From assembly GCA_002428525.1 (NCBI GenBank), contig DIWU01000015.1:1-64000 (forward strand): 64,000 nt of DNA, given 5' to 3'. Shown piece after piece: positions 53,481-62,062 of this stretch (positions are counted from its first letter, which is position 1; each line of letters opens with the position of its first letter). Source of the stretch: a bacterium UBP14_UBA6098. GTDB taxonomy: Bacteria > UBP14 > UBA6098. Position numbers and translations under genes: made by a program. A model generated the notes under the pieces. The model was not told where the DNA came from, searched no databases, and saw nothing but the letters and a program-made list of their open reading frames with translations.

Positions 53481-55229
53481 TTATTTTCGTTCAAACCTTT
53501 TTTCAAGCTCTTCTATAGATATTTTCACGATAGTCGGTCTGCCGTGAGGGCAGGTGTAGGGCGATTTTGTGGCGAAAAGCCTGTCGAAAAGATAGGCCAT
53601 TTCCTCGGGAGTCATCTTGTCGCCGGCCTTGATAGCCATATGACAGGCCGCCATCGCGGCGAAATCCTCGAGCGCGTGCCCTCCGCCACCGCCCTCGTGG
53701 AGATCGTCGAGCATCTCGATGAGGGCCTTGCCCTCGCCGAAATGTGGTATCTCCTGCGGCACCGCCTCGACGAGTATATGTCCCGGTGTTGGCGGGCCGA
53801 ACTCGAAACCGAGGGTTTCGAGGCCCTCGCGATGTTCCGAAAGAGTCGATTCTTGAATTCCGTTGAGCTTAATCGCGATCGGGAAAAGTAGCCTCTGGCC
53901 CGCTCCCGGCTCTTCTTTGAGGCGCTTAGATATCTCTTCAAAAAGAATCCGCTCGTGCGCGGCGTGTTGGTCGATAATAATTATACCGCCCTTGGTCTCG
54001 GCCAAGAGGTATGTCCCGTGAATTTGCGAGAAAAGCGGCTTAAAGCCCTCGTCGCGGTCGTTTCGAGGGGGGTTGTAGAATGTCGGTGTCGAGAAGATCT
54101 CGCGTTCGGTGATAGTGCGCGGTGAGTCGGAGGTTTGCGGGCCGAGGTCGAGCTTGATGGCCGAGCCGGCCGGAGTCCGCATCTTGAAATCATGGGAACC
54201 CCGTTGTGCTTGCGCTGAGAGATCTTGGAGTTGAATATCGATCTTCGACCCAAAGGCTGTCGATATCGCCCGTGTCACGGCCTTGAAAATCGAGTCAGTT
54301 CTGCGGAACCGCACCTCGAGTTTCATCGGATGGACGTTTATATCGACAAGCTCCGGATCGATCTCGAGGTAGAGCATAACCTGCGGATATTGCCCGGGCG
54401 GAAGCGTCCCTTCGTAGGCGCGTTTGACCGCCGCAGAGAGGGTTTTGCTCTCGATCGGCCGGCCGTTGAGGACGAAGCGGATATTCCTTCGGCTTCCCCA
54501 GTGGATATTCGGCGGTGCGGCGAAACCGAAAACCGCGACTCCCGGCTCGCCCGCCTCGATTTCCTTCATCTCGGCGACCTTTTCCGCGCCCCAAAGCGCT
54601 ATGAGTCTTTCCTTATAGGTATTGACCTGCGGGAAATCCATATGCGTCTTCGTGCCGTGTATCAGGGTGAAGGCCACTCTCGGGTAGGCCGCGGAGATTC
54701 GCTCGCAGACATCGAGTATATGCCCGAATTCGGTGATAGCGGTCTTCAGAAACTTCTTGCGCGCGGGGGTGTTGTAGAAAAGCTCCGCCACTCTGATCGT
54801 TGTTCCGACCTGTGCGCCTACCTCGCCGAATTCGACAACCTCGCCTTGGTCAATAACAGCCCTCGCTCCAAGCTGATTGCCGCGCTCCCGCGATACAAGC
54901 TCCATCCGCGAAACCGAGGCTATCGAGGGCAATGCCTCGCCGCGAAATCCGAGGGTTCTTATATGGCGAAGGTCTTCGACATCGGTGATCTTGCTTGTTG
55001 CATGGCGAGTCAGGGCGAGTTCGATCTCCGGCGCGGCGATTCCGTGGCCGTTGTCGGAAACGACCACAAGGTCTTTCCCGCCATTTTCGACGGTTATCTC
55101 GATTCGGGTCGAATCGGCGTCGATCGAGTTTTCGACAAGTTCTTTCACGACGCTGGCCGGCCGCTCGACGACCTCACCCGCGGCGATTCTGTTTGCGATA
55201 TACTCGGTCAGAACGACGATCTTGGCCAT
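53481..55229 (-). CDS. mutL: DNA mismatch repair protein MutL
   Basis: 582 residues. The GHKL ATPase domain (about 1-330) has ELVENSIDADSTRIE, SDNGHGI, and GFRGEALPSIASVS; the C-terminal domain has DQHAAHERILFEE, ACHMAIKAGDKM and CPHGRPTIVKIS. The DQHA(X)2E(X)4E motif with the ACxxA and CPHGRP motifs marks an endonuclease-active MutL, as in bacteria without MutH. It nicks the new strand after mismatch recognition by MutS. MutS is not in the window. The ATG overlaps the upstream gene stop by one base (TAATG). Confidence 0.96.
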   Translation of the reverse strand: MAKIVVLTEYIANRIAAGEVVERPASVVKELVENSIDADSTRIEITVENGGKDLVVVSDNGHGIAAPEIELALTRHATSKITDVEDLRHIRTLGFRGEALPSIASVSRMELVSRERGNQLGARAVIDQGEVVEFGEVGAQVGTTIRVAELFYNTPARKKFLKTAITEFGHILDVCERISAAYPRVAFTLIHGTKTHMDFPQVNTYKERLIALWGAEKVAEMKEIEAGEPGVAVFGFAAPPNIHWGSRRNIRFVLNGRPIESKTLSAAVKRAYEGTLPPGQYPQVMLYLEIDPELVDINVHPMKLEVRFRRTDSIFKAVTRAISTAFGSKIDIQLQDLSAQAQRGSHDFKMRTPAGSAIKLDLGPQTSDSPRTITEREIFSTPTFYNPPRNDRDEGFKPLFSQIHGTYLLAETKGGIIIIDQHAAHERILFEEISKRLKEEPGAGQRLLFPIAIKLNGIQESTLSEHREGLETLGFEFGPPTPGHILVEAVPQEIPHFGEGKALIEMLDDLHEGGGGGHALEDFAAMAACHMAIKAGDKMTPEEMAYLFDRLFATKSPYTCPHGRPTIVKISIEELEKRFERK

Positions 55230-55741
55230 TAATTATGCTCCCATGTCCTCGGGTAGGATTTAATCAAATGGCAGAACCTGATCCCCATTCCTCTTTTCGA
55301 TTCGGCAATCCTTTCGAGGGGCAGGGCTTGATCTATCTTATCCTTTTGACCTAAGCCGGTTTGTTCGGCAAGGCGGATGAGCGACCAAAGCAGGTGGTTT
55401 CTCCTGTGCCGGAAGGATCGCTCGACCTCGGCGAGGCATTCGGTGTCGAGCCTTTCAGCGGCGTCATCTAAAGCCATCACGGAAATCCCGTCGGTGAACT
55501 GAAGTGCGGCGAACATGTCGAAATGATCCTCGGCTAAGTCCCATACCTGCTTGATCTTGCAATACTCGCGAGAGGTTTCGAGCGTCCCGGCACCCAACAG
55601 CATAGTGGAAAGGAACTTGAGGTAATCGTTTTTTGCGTTTTCGGCAATTCGGCGCAACCTGCGGCGGCGATTGAACCTCGACAACAGGAATAAACCGCCG
55701 AGAAGCAATAGGACTGCGAATACCTCGATAAAGTATAGCAT
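55229..55741 (-). CDS. Membrane-anchored protein upstream of mutL
   Basis: 170 residues: one N-terminal transmembrane helix (about 4-20), a basic stretch RFNRRRRLRR (cytoplasmic side) and a soluble, mostly helical part. No family recognised. The stop overlaps the mutL start (TAATG), so the genes are translated together. A role in mismatch repair is not implied by sequence. Confidence 0.6.
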   Translation of the reverse strand: MLYFIEVFAVLLLLGGLFLLSRFNRRRRLRRIAENAKNDYLKFLSTMLLGAGTLETSREYCKIKQVWDLAEDHFDMFAALQFTDGISVMALDDAAERLDTECLAEVERSFRHRRNHLLWSLIRLAEQTGLGQKDKIDQALPLERIAESKRGMGIRFCHLIKSYPRTWEHN

Positions 55742-55770
55742 CAGAAAACACCGCTCAATCTAAATGAAAA

Positions 55771-56115
55771 TTATTTATTTCGATTGCCCTCCGGATCGGG
55801 GCTTTCGAGTTTGTCGCCCAGTGGGCCTATCCAAGGAATCTTCCACGCTTTACCTTGAATAACGAATATGATTCCGACAATTGCTACCACGGCGGCCAAA
55901 AACAGCGCTACCTTCCAGAACAGCGCACCCATAAGGGCGATGATCTCGAACAGGAATAGGACAACGCCCTGTTTGCCGTGCTGATAGGCGAATTTATTCG
56001 CCTTTTTGCCTTGTATCAGGGGGATGAAGCACAGAATTGGGACATAAGCCAGAAGCGCCATCGCCCGGCCCTCATCGACCTCGTCCGCGTCGAAAACCTC
56101 TTCCGATGGGGACAT
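55771..56115 (-). CDS. DUF4870/Tic20-like membrane protein
   Basis: 114 residues from the ATG at 56113-56115, with GAGGG seven bases upstream (an upstream TTG at 56184 is less likely). The sequence has an acidic N terminus, AMALLAYVPILCFIPLIQG, KFAYQHGKQGVVLFLFEII and two more helices. The 'A.LAY...L.PL......FHxxQG' pattern is that of the DUF4870/Tic20-like family of small four-helix membrane proteins of unknown function. It is a member of the mutL cluster. Confidence 0.7.
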   Translation of the reverse strand: MSPSEEVFDADEVDEGRAMALLAYVPILCFIPLIQGKKANKFAYQHGKQGVVLFLFEIIALMGALFWKVALFLAAVVAIVGIIFVIQGKAWKIPWIGPLGDKLESPDPEGNRNK

Positions 56116-56186
56116 TGTGTTGCCCTCGCCTAAGAATCTGCCCCTTCGGGCGAAATCGCGGATGAATCCGATGCTTTCTTTCAATA

Positions 56187-56858
56187 TCAGACGGCCTCTG
56201 CCGCCGAGAGGAAGAATTTAGCCTTCACCACAAGCGGGCTATCGGGATACTCGTCGATGAACTTCTTGAGAAGCTCCTTCGTCTTTTCGCGCTCGCCTGC
56301 GGCCTTGAAATTAATCGCCGCTTTATAGAGCAGATCCGCCTTATCGAAGAAATCCGGATTCTCGTTATACAGGCTTTCCAACTCGAGCGCCGCGGTTTTA
56401 TAGTCGCCCTTGTCGGCCTTGACACCTGCAAGGCCGGCCTTTGCCGCGACTATCATCTCGGGGTCTTGGAACTTGGATTCGAGGAAGGCCTTCCAGTAAA
56501 TCTCCGCGGAATCGGGTGAGCCGGAGGCGAAATAGATATGCCCCAAGAGGAAATTCCCGATCTTGGCCGATTTGCTTTTCGGATACTTTTCTGTCAGGGA
56601 AAGCAGGGAGTCTCTCGCTTCGACGAAATTCCCGGCTTTGTAGGCGATCTGCGCAATACCGAGAGTTTTTTGCGCTGTCTCTTTCCGATTTGAGGTGTAG
56701 CTTTTGATGATAACGATACCCGCCACAAACGCCACTAAGACGACCACTATGAGGATAACGCCGCGAAGGTTATCCTTCGCAATGGACGCCCCCTGAAACA
56801 TCGTGGTGACGAATTTATCCTCTTTCATGTCGTGTTTTGACATCTTACCTGTGGACAT
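56187..56858 (-). CDS. Membrane-anchored TPR protein
   Basis: 223 residues with one transmembrane helix (about 33-51, VILIVVVLVAFVAGIVIIK) near the N terminus and about four tetratricopeptide repeats (AQIAYKAGNFVEARDSLLSL..., NFLLGHIYFASGSPDSAE..., LAGVKADKGDYKTAALELE..., LYKAAINFKAAGEREKTKE...). The layout matches YfgM or BamB-neighbour type TPR proteins that work at the periplasmic side. It is the first gene of the cluster toward mutL. A tRNA gene lies just upstream. Confidence 0.8.
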   Translation of the reverse strand: MSTGKMSKHDMKEDKFVTTMFQGASIAKDNLRGVILIVVVLVAFVAGIVIIKSYTSNRKETAQKTLGIAQIAYKAGNFVEARDSLLSLTEKYPKSKSAKIGNFLLGHIYFASGSPDSAEIYWKAFLESKFQDPEMIVAAKAGLAGVKADKGDYKTAALELESLYNENPDFFDKADLLYKAAINFKAAGEREKTKELLKKFIDEYPDSPLVVKAKFFLSAAEAV

Positions 56859-56879
56859 CGACCCTCCATTTATTGATCT

Positions 56880-56953
56880 TACCCCCGGCCCGACTTGAAC
56901 GGGCGACCTACGGTTTAGGAAACCGTCGCTCTATCCACCTGAGCTACGGGGGC
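56880..56953 (-). tRNA. tRNA-Arg (anticodon CCU)
   Basis: 74 nt on the minus strand fold as a cloverleaf: acceptor GCCCCCG / CGGGGGU (with one G-U), D arm GCUC/GAGC, anticodon stem ACGGU / ACCGU with loop UUCCUAA (anticodon CCU, reads AGG), and a T arm with CGCCCGUUCAAGUCGGGCC. The discriminator is A and CCA is not encoded. It is a possible integration site, with foreign-looking genes on its other side. Confidence 0.95.
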
Positions 56954-57002
56954 GTGCATGATATTATTAGGTTTGTGGCTCTTTCATTTTAATAATAAAT
57001 TC

Positions 57003-57212
57003 TCATGTGCCAAATTTTGCCATTTCTAAATCTTTATCAAAAATACCATTCACCTCGAGAATACCGCGTTGCTCCTCGCGCAACGCGCGCAATTCCAACC
57101 GGTTAAGAACCTTCCGGGCGATCTACTTGTCATTGCCGATAATCCGTCTAACTCTTTCGCCGATGATCTTACCGATAACCGCCCACGATTTACCTTTTCT
57201 ACAAAAATACAT
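57003..57212 (-). pseudogene. 70-codon gene broken by one in-frame TAG
   Basis: From ATG (57210-57212) to TGA (57003-57005) the frame is open apart from a TAG at 57123-57125 (codon 30). It reads MYFCRKGKSWAVIGKIIGER, then VRRIIGNDK, stop, then IARKVLNRLELRALREEQRG and ILEVNGIFDKDLEMAKFGT. The two halves are similar in style, charged and helical, as in one small DNA-binding or antitoxin-like protein. No family recognised. It lies just downstream of the tRNA-Arg. Confidence 0.45.
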
Positions 57213-57436
57213 ATTAACTCTTCATATTAGATTAGATTTGTAAAAAGTCAAGGCCAAAAATCGACAATGGGCAGAGCGTCACAAAACGCTTAGTATATTT
57301 GAAGTAATTGCAAGCCTCCAACCCACTTTCCGCTTGCATTTATCCGAATGCGATATTATATTGTAGGTGGTGAAGAAAGAGGGGGAGGAGGGAATGGCGA
57401 TGAGCGTTGGAACGAGGAGAAAATGGGAATTGAATT

Positions 57437-58195
57437 ATGAATGAATTGATTTCACCAAAATACCAGATGGAATTGGCACAGAAAGTTGAAGATGCTATCT
57501 GGAAAGAATATACTTCATATAAAAATGTTCGTAATTATATTGAAAAATGGCACGATTATAACGAGGTTAATTATAATTGGGAGAATTTTAGAATTGTTGA
57601 AAAGGATGATAAAAATATCGACTTGCATTCTACAATTCACTCTATGCCAGGTGATATATTGCTAAAAATAGCAATAGACCTCGGGGTTGATACACCTGAC
57701 TTCATTCCTTCTATTCCTACTTTCAAAAATGAGATAAAACTGGAGTATAAAAACGCGTATGATACTTTCTGTAAAGCATACAAACAGATTGAATCTGATC
57801 CAAGTACTGCTATTGGACTCGCAAACTCAGCGCTTGAAAGCATTATAAAGGAAATATTGAGGGATGAAAGAATCAAGTCCAAAGTCAAAGGAAAAGAAAC
57901 ACTTTATCAACTGAGTTCAGTAGTTCTTAAGGAGTTTAATTTTACTAGCACAAAGCATCCGAAGGAGATTAAAACAATTGGAAATTCTCTACTGACAGCA
58001 AACCAAGCGATAGAAACACTAAGAAGCGAAAAGACCAATTTTCACGGAAAAACGAGCGAAGATTTTTTAATTGAAGATACAATCTACGCATATTTTATAG
58101 TGAATTCTGTTGCAACAATTGGCCTTTTTTTGAATAAGTTTTATAAAACAAAATATCCAAATAAATCATCCACTGATGATGAAGTGCCGTTCTAA
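57437..58195 (+). CDS. Abortive-infection (Abi_C-like) protein
   Basis: 252 residues, AT-rich compared with its neighbours, which suggests transfer. The C-terminal ~130 residues match the Abi_C pattern: AYKQIESDPSTAIGLANSAL, ESIIKEILRDERI, LYQLSSVVLKEF, then IKTIGNSLLTANQAIETLRS and NFHGKT with the usual RxxxxxxHG. Such proteins stop phage infection by damaging the host; the N half (about 1-110) has no clear match and would sense or act. It lies after a tRNA-Arg and a broken small gene. Confidence 0.7.
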   Translation: MNELISPKYQMELAQKVEDAIWKEYTSYKNVRNYIEKWHDYNEVNYNWENFRIVEKDDKNIDLHSTIHSMPGDILLKIAIDLGVDTPDFIPSIPTFKNEIKLEYKNAYDTFCKAYKQIESDPSTAIGLANSALESIIKEILRDERIKSKVKGKETLYQLSSVVLKEFNFTSTKHPKEIKTIGNSLLTANQAIETLRSEKTNFHGKTSEDFLIEDTIYAYFIVNSVATIGLFLNKFYKTKYPNKSSTDDEVPF

Positions 58196-58413
58196 ATTTC
58201 TGCGTCGATTCGTTCATTACATAGATGCATCTGTTGTTTTCCCCCCCCGCCCGATAATCCCCCCGAAAACATCCCTCCCAAACCGCGAGGAAAGTCTTTG
58301 TTTCGCTGAAAAAAGTCTTTTGGCCGGCAAAAAAGTCTTGGAACAGCCTGAGGGATAACGACTTAGCTAACAATAACCTCCTCAAACACCCTCCGGCGCC
58401 ATGCAAGCGACCC

Positions 58414-59097
58414 CTATTTCACAAAGTATTTCACCGTCATGTAAATCCCCAAGAGAACGAGTATTGCGCTGGTGATTCTGCGCACCCAGATTTCCGCCGT
58501 GGTGATTTTCTTGAACGCCGTAGCGACCTTGTTCGCCGCAAAGGCTATAAGAAACGCAAACAGCACAACCGGCACCGCCGTGCCGATGCCGTAGAGAGAG
58601 GGCAGAAGGAACGGGTCACTGCGCTCGATTGCGAGCGGAATCAGCGAGCCGAAAAAGAGCGCCGCGGACACCGGGCAGAAGGCCATCCCGAGAATCACGC
58701 CCAGCGGCAATGCGCCCCAAATGCCCATCTTGTCGATGCGCGCGCGCATTTTGTCGCTCATTCCGCCGCCGCCGATATTCAGCGAGAACACCCCCAGAAG
58801 AAGCAGGCCGACCGCGATGAAAAGCGGCCCCAGCACCGGCTCCATAATGCTCTGAAGCTTGAACGACAGCCCCGGAATCGAGGTCGCGCCATAGACGATG
58901 ACGACGCCGAGCGCCAGATAGACGAGAATTCGCCCGAAGGTATAGAGGAGGCCGCTCAGCAGGACTTTCGAGGGCTTGTCGATGCGCCCGCTGATGTAGG
59001 AAATCGCGGCGATATTTGCGGTCAGCGGGCAGGGGCTTATGGATGTTAAAATCCCCAGCCAAACCGCCGAGCCGATAGCGAGGAGATAGCCCGTCAT
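58414..59097 (-). CDS. arsG: ArsG-like permease, CcdA/DsbD superfamily
   Basis: 227 residues with six transmembrane helices. The start has WLGILTSISPCPLTANIAAISYI, with a Cys in the first helix, and a second Cys lies in GMAFCPVSAALFFGSLI, the pair that carries electrons in the CcdA superfamily. This matches the group annotated as aromatic-arsenical efflux ArsG family, commonly next to ArsF-type proteins. It overlaps the ArsF-like gene by 4 nt. Whether it exports arsenic compounds or moves electrons across the membrane for the thioredoxin-like partners cannot be told from sequence. Confidence 0.8.
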   Translation of the reverse strand: MTGYLLAIGSAVWLGILTSISPCPLTANIAAISYISGRIDKPSKVLLSGLLYTFGRILVYLALGVVIVYGATSIPGLSFKLQSIMEPVLGPLFIAVGLLLLGVFSLNIGGGGMSDKMRARIDKMGIWGALPLGVILGMAFCPVSAALFFGSLIPLAIERSDPFLLPSLYGIGTAVPVVLFAFLIAFAANKVATAFKKITTAEIWVRRITSAILVLLGIYMTVKYFVK

Positions 59098-59675
59098 TTG
59101 GCCTCCATGAATGCCTTGACCTCGTCGCGTATATAGGCCATAAAAGTGTCCTGATTATTGAGAAGGCTCCAGACCTTTTCGAGGTTTTTCCAAGCGGTCT
59201 CTTTCCCGCCGACGGTCTTCGAGACTACCACCGATTTTGTGAAGAGATCGTAGTCTTTGATGAAATGGCTGTGCTCGGGCTCGTCGATATCGACCATCTT
59301 GAAGACCATCGTGCCGTCTTTCAGCTCCTTGGCGAAGTTCTTTTCAACCGATTCCTTAGTGTAGTTCTCAATTTTGTGGCAGGAGGCGCATCTGACCTTG
59401 CCGGTGAAATAATAGACTGTGAACTTCGCTGTATCGGGCTTCTTAGCCGGTTCAGCGGAAGACTCGGGATTGGCCTCGGCTTGCGAGGCGTGATTTTTCG
59501 CCTTTGCCGAATCTAAGGCCGCCGTGTCTTCATTTCCTGCTATTGAAGTCTGTTCTTCGACCGAGGTTTGCTCGACGGTTTCTTGAACCTTCGGCGAATC
59601 GCTCTCGGGCGCGGTTTTTGCGCACCCGAAAACCAACAGCGCAAGCAAGATAGTCGAAATGGCTATCTGTTTCAT
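59094..59675 (-). CDS. arsF: ArsF-like lipoprotein with thioredoxin-type fold
   Basis: 193 residues. A lipoprotein signal ends with LVFGC (Cys about 18), then ~70 residues of Ala/Glu/Ser-rich linker. The domain from about residue 80 reads YYFTGKVRCASCHKIENYT, a CxxC motif in a thioredoxin-like strand, then VDIDEPEHSHFIKDYDLFTKSVV. This is the ArsF/nitroreductase-subunit-like family found beside ArsG. It probably sits in the periplasm as a thiol partner of the ArsG-like protein. AGGAG precedes the ATG. Confidence 0.78.
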   Translation of the reverse strand: MKQIAISTILLALLVFGCAKTAPESDSPKVQETVEQTSVEEQTSIAGNEDTAALDSAKAKNHASQAEANPESSAEPAKKPDTAKFTVYYFTGKVRCASCHKIENYTKESVEKNFAKELKDGTMVFKMVDIDEPEHSHFIKDYDLFTKSVVVSKTVGGKETAWKNLEKVWSLLNNQDTFMAYIRDEVKAFMEAK

Positions 59676-59722
59676 ATTACACTCCTAATAAAGAATTAAC
59701 AGAGCTTGCACGAGGAAAACTC

Positions 59723-60040
59723 CTAAGATCTGATCATCACGAGCATCATTTTAAACTGCTCAATCGCTTTTAGGGCGTGCGGCTCGTTTGCGGGCATAAT
59801 CAACATCTCCCCCTTTTTCACGGAAAAAGGCGCACCGCTAATTCTAACTTCGGCCTCGCCGTCGAGGATATAGACCATCGCGTCGAAGGGCGCGGTATGT
59901 TCGCTCAGACCTTGACCCTTGTCGAAGGCGAAAAGCGTGACGGTGCCGGTTTTCTTGTCGATAAGCGTCCGGCTGACAACCGATGAGTCTTTATATTCGA
60001 CCATTGCGCCTAACACTTGGCTTTGCGGTTCATTAGTCAT
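59723..60040 (-). CDS. Cupin-domain protein
   Basis: 105 residues, one cupin barrel. It has LSEHTAPFDAMVYILDGEAEVRI (His and Glu, the first metal-ligand motif) and LIMPANEPHALKAIEQFKMM (second motif with His). The small single-cupin group usually binds a metal and has no fixed reaction. GAAGGAG precedes the ATG. It lies within the arsenic/thioredoxin operon, so it may serve as a metal or thiol handler (inference). Confidence 0.8.
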   Translation of the reverse strand: MTNEPQSQVLGAMVEYKDSSVVSRTLIDKKTGTVTLFAFDKGQGLSEHTAPFDAMVYILDGEAEVRISGAPFSVKKGEMLIMPANEPHALKAIEQFKMMLVMIRS

Positions 60041-60055
60041 TTTTGCTCCTTCGTT

Positions 60056-60289
60056 CTATTTGACGATGAGCTTCTTCAGCTCATCCGGTGATGGTAGTTT
60101 GCCGGACAGGACGACCACCCCGTCGATGGTCATCGCGGGGGTCATCATCACGCCCGCTGACATGATTTTGCTGATGTCCGTGACCTTTTCGATCTCGCAG
60201 TCGATGGAATTTTCACTGCATACTTTTTCGACGAGTTCAGCGAGCTTCTTGCATTTGGGGCAACCTGTGCCGAGGACTTCGATCTTCAT
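60056..60289 (-). CDS. Small thioredoxin-like protein with CPKC site
   Basis: 77 residues from the ATG at 60287-60289, with GGAG upstream; the open frame continues upstream but has no start signal. It is a MTH895-like small thioredoxin: MKIEVLGTGCPKCKKLAELV (active site CPKC), GVMMTPAMTIDGVVVLSGKLPS (cis-Pro in TPA). It reduces disulphides or arsenate-type substrates and is the typical partner in arsenic operons with the permease. Confidence 0.88.
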   Translation of the reverse strand: MKIEVLGTGCPKCKKLAELVEKVCSENSIDCEIEKVTDISKIMSAGVMMTPAMTIDGVVVLSGKLPSPDELKKLIVK

Positions 60290-60311
60290 AATTTCTCCTA
60301 AGTTGTTAATT

Positions 60312-60746
60312 CTATTTTTGTTTTTTCTTGTTTGATTCTTTGGCGATTTCATTTAATTTCGTTTGAAGGCCCTCGGCGGTAATCTCGTTCACGCGAAGCC
60401 GCGAGGTCTCGGCGCCGTTCGCATCGAAGAAGACCACGATCGGGATCGCCCAAGCCTCGTATTTCTGGGCGAGATCGGTCGCGACCGAGAGATCGACGGC
60501 CAGATAGGAATAATTCCCCGGCGCGGCCTCGATCGCTTCCTGAAAAATGCCCAGCGAACTAACACATTTGGTGAGTGTGCATTTACAGGCCTTCGAGTTG
60601 TGGAATAGAACCGCCGCGGGTTTTTCGGCGGAGAGCGCTTGCTCGATTGAGCTTGCTTCCGTGGGCGTGGCGGGTTTTTTCTTTGCGAATCCCGTCGCGA
60701 CGAGCGCGAACGCAATCAGCGCGATTACTAACAACCTTTTTTGCAT
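60312..60746 (-). CDS. Periplasmic thioredoxin-like protein with CKCTLTKC
   Basis: 144 residues with a signal peptide (about 1-21) and AAGGAG before the ATG. The fold is thioredoxin-like (VLFHNSKACKCT, VDLSVATDLAQKYEAWAIPIVVFFDANG), with cis-Pro in the IP segment. The normal CxxC is replaced by CKCTLTKC, so up to three cysteines are close by. This spacing could hold a metal or arsenite or act as a variant redox site. It is in the arsenic-like operon next to the permease. Confidence 0.7.
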   Translation of the reverse strand: MQKRLLVIALIAFALVATGFAKKKPATPTEASSIEQALSAEKPAAVLFHNSKACKCTLTKCVSSLGIFQEAIEAAPGNYSYLAVDLSVATDLAQKYEAWAIPIVVFFDANGAETSRLRVNEITAEGLQTKLNEIAKESNKKKQK

Positions 60747-60760
60747 TTTTCTCCTTAGTT

Positions 60761-62062
60761 TCAGTTGACAATAACTCCGAAAATCATCCCGCTGAATGTC
60801 GCCATGACGATTACCAGCGCGACGAAAACGACTGTCTTTTTTGTCCCCATCACCGAGCGGATGACGAGCATGTTCGGCAGGCTCAGCGCCGGGCCGGCTA
60901 AAAGAAGCGCCAGCGCCGGGCCTTTGCCCATGCCGGCGCCGATAAAGCCTTGCAAAATCGGCACCTCGGTGAGGGTCGCGAAATACATGAACGCTCCGGC
61001 AAACGATGCGAAGAAGTTCGCTCTCAGGGAATTGCCGCCGAGGGCTTTATAAACCCACTCCGAGGGGATGATGCCTTCGTGATCCGGCCTTCCGAGGAAG
61101 AAGCCGGAGAAGACTACTCCGAGTAGAAGTAGCGGCAAAATCTGCTTCGCAAAGCCCCACGACGACGCGAACCACTCGCCGGTCTCGTCCTTGGATTTGC
61201 TGGTGAAATAGGACAGCCCGATTATCGCGATGCCGAAGGCGATTAGCGGCTGGCTCGGCAGGAGAAGCCCCGCGAGTGCGGTGGGAATCGCGATGACGGC
61301 GAATTTCCAGAGCTTGAAACCGAACCACGCGATAAGGCTCGCGCCCAACCCCACTGCGAAAACAGAGGTGATTATCCACTTGTTGCTATGAATAAAAAAC
61401 CATGCCCCGCTCGTCGAGGAGGGCGCGCCCCAGTTCGCGAAGACCAGCACGCCGACCATCGACGCGAAGTAGAGAATCGTCTGCCAGAGGGGTTTTACGC
61501 CCTCCGGCTCCGGCATTTGAAGCTGAGCTTCGACGCGTGCCTTTTCTTCTTTGCGGAAGATGAAATGCATCGCAAGGCCGATTATCACGCTGAACAGAAT
61601 AGCCCCCACCGCGCGCGCGATTCCGATCTCGATCCCCAAAACCCGCGCGGTCAAAATTATCGCGAGGACATTGATAGCCGGGCCGGAATACAGGAACGCC
61701 ACAGCCGGGCCGAGTCCCGCGCCCATGCGGTAAATCCCCGCAAATAGCGGAAGCACAGTGCAGGAGCATACCGCGAGGATAGTCCCCGAGACCGACGCGA
61801 CGCCGTAGGCCACGACCTTTTTCGCCTTCGCGCCGAGATATTTCATCACCGAGTTTTGACTGACGAAAACACCTATCGCGCCGGCTATGAAGAAGGCCGG
61901 TATCAGGCATAGGATGACATGCTCGCGGGCATACCATTTAGTGAGGTGAAGCGCCTCCATCACCGCGCCGTCGAAACGCGAGCCGCCCACCGGCAGGTAG
62001 AAGGCGACAAGAAACGCGCCGATAATCAGCGCGAGCTTTTTCCATTCGACTTTCCAGTTCAT
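60761..62062 (-). CDS. arsP: Permease of COG0701 (ArsP-like)
   Basis: 433 residues with about ten transmembrane helices. It has FFIAGAIGVFVSQNSVMKYLG, the CSC motif in TILAVCSCTVLPLF, PAINVLAIILTARVLG and, in the second half, LTEVPILQGFIGAGMGKGPALALLLAGPALSLPNML. This is the ArsP/DUF318 permease family, known to expel trivalent organoarsenicals in some bacteria. The cysteines could bind arsenic. The start codon overlaps the ArsR stop (ATGA), so they are co-translated. Confidence 0.88.
   Translation of the reverse strand: MNWKVEWKKLALIIGAFLVAFYLPVGGSRFDGAVMEALHLTKWYAREHVILCLIPAFFIAGAIGVFVSQNSVMKYLGAKAKKVVAYGVASVSGTILAVCSCTVLPLFAGIYRMGAGLGPAVAFLYSGPAINVLAIILTARVLGIEIGIARAVGAILFSVIIGLAMHFIFRKEEKARVEAQLQMPEPEGVKPLWQTILYFASMVGVLVFANWGAPSSTSGAWFFIHSNKWIITSVFAVGLGASLIAWFGFKLWKFAVIAIPTALAGLLLPSQPLIAFGIAIIGLSYFTSKSKDETGEWFASSWGFAKQILPLLLLGVVFSGFFLGRPDHEGIIPSEWVYKALGGNSLRANFFASFAGAFMYFATLTEVPILQGFIGAGMGKGPALALLLAGPALSLPNMLVIRSVMGTKKTVVFVALVIVMATFSGMIFGVIVN

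Noticed and set aside
54225..55232. 335-codon plus-strand frame over mutL
   Set aside because: Antisense to mutL, whose motifs are all intact.
57007..57243. 78-codon plus-strand frame next to the tRNA
   Set aside because: No ribosome binding site and the minus-strand small gene is more protein-like.
58196..58413. Gene in the gap between the Abi-like gene and the ArsG-like gene
   Set aside because: C-rich and otherwise featureless; the frames there show no start signal and no protein-like pattern.
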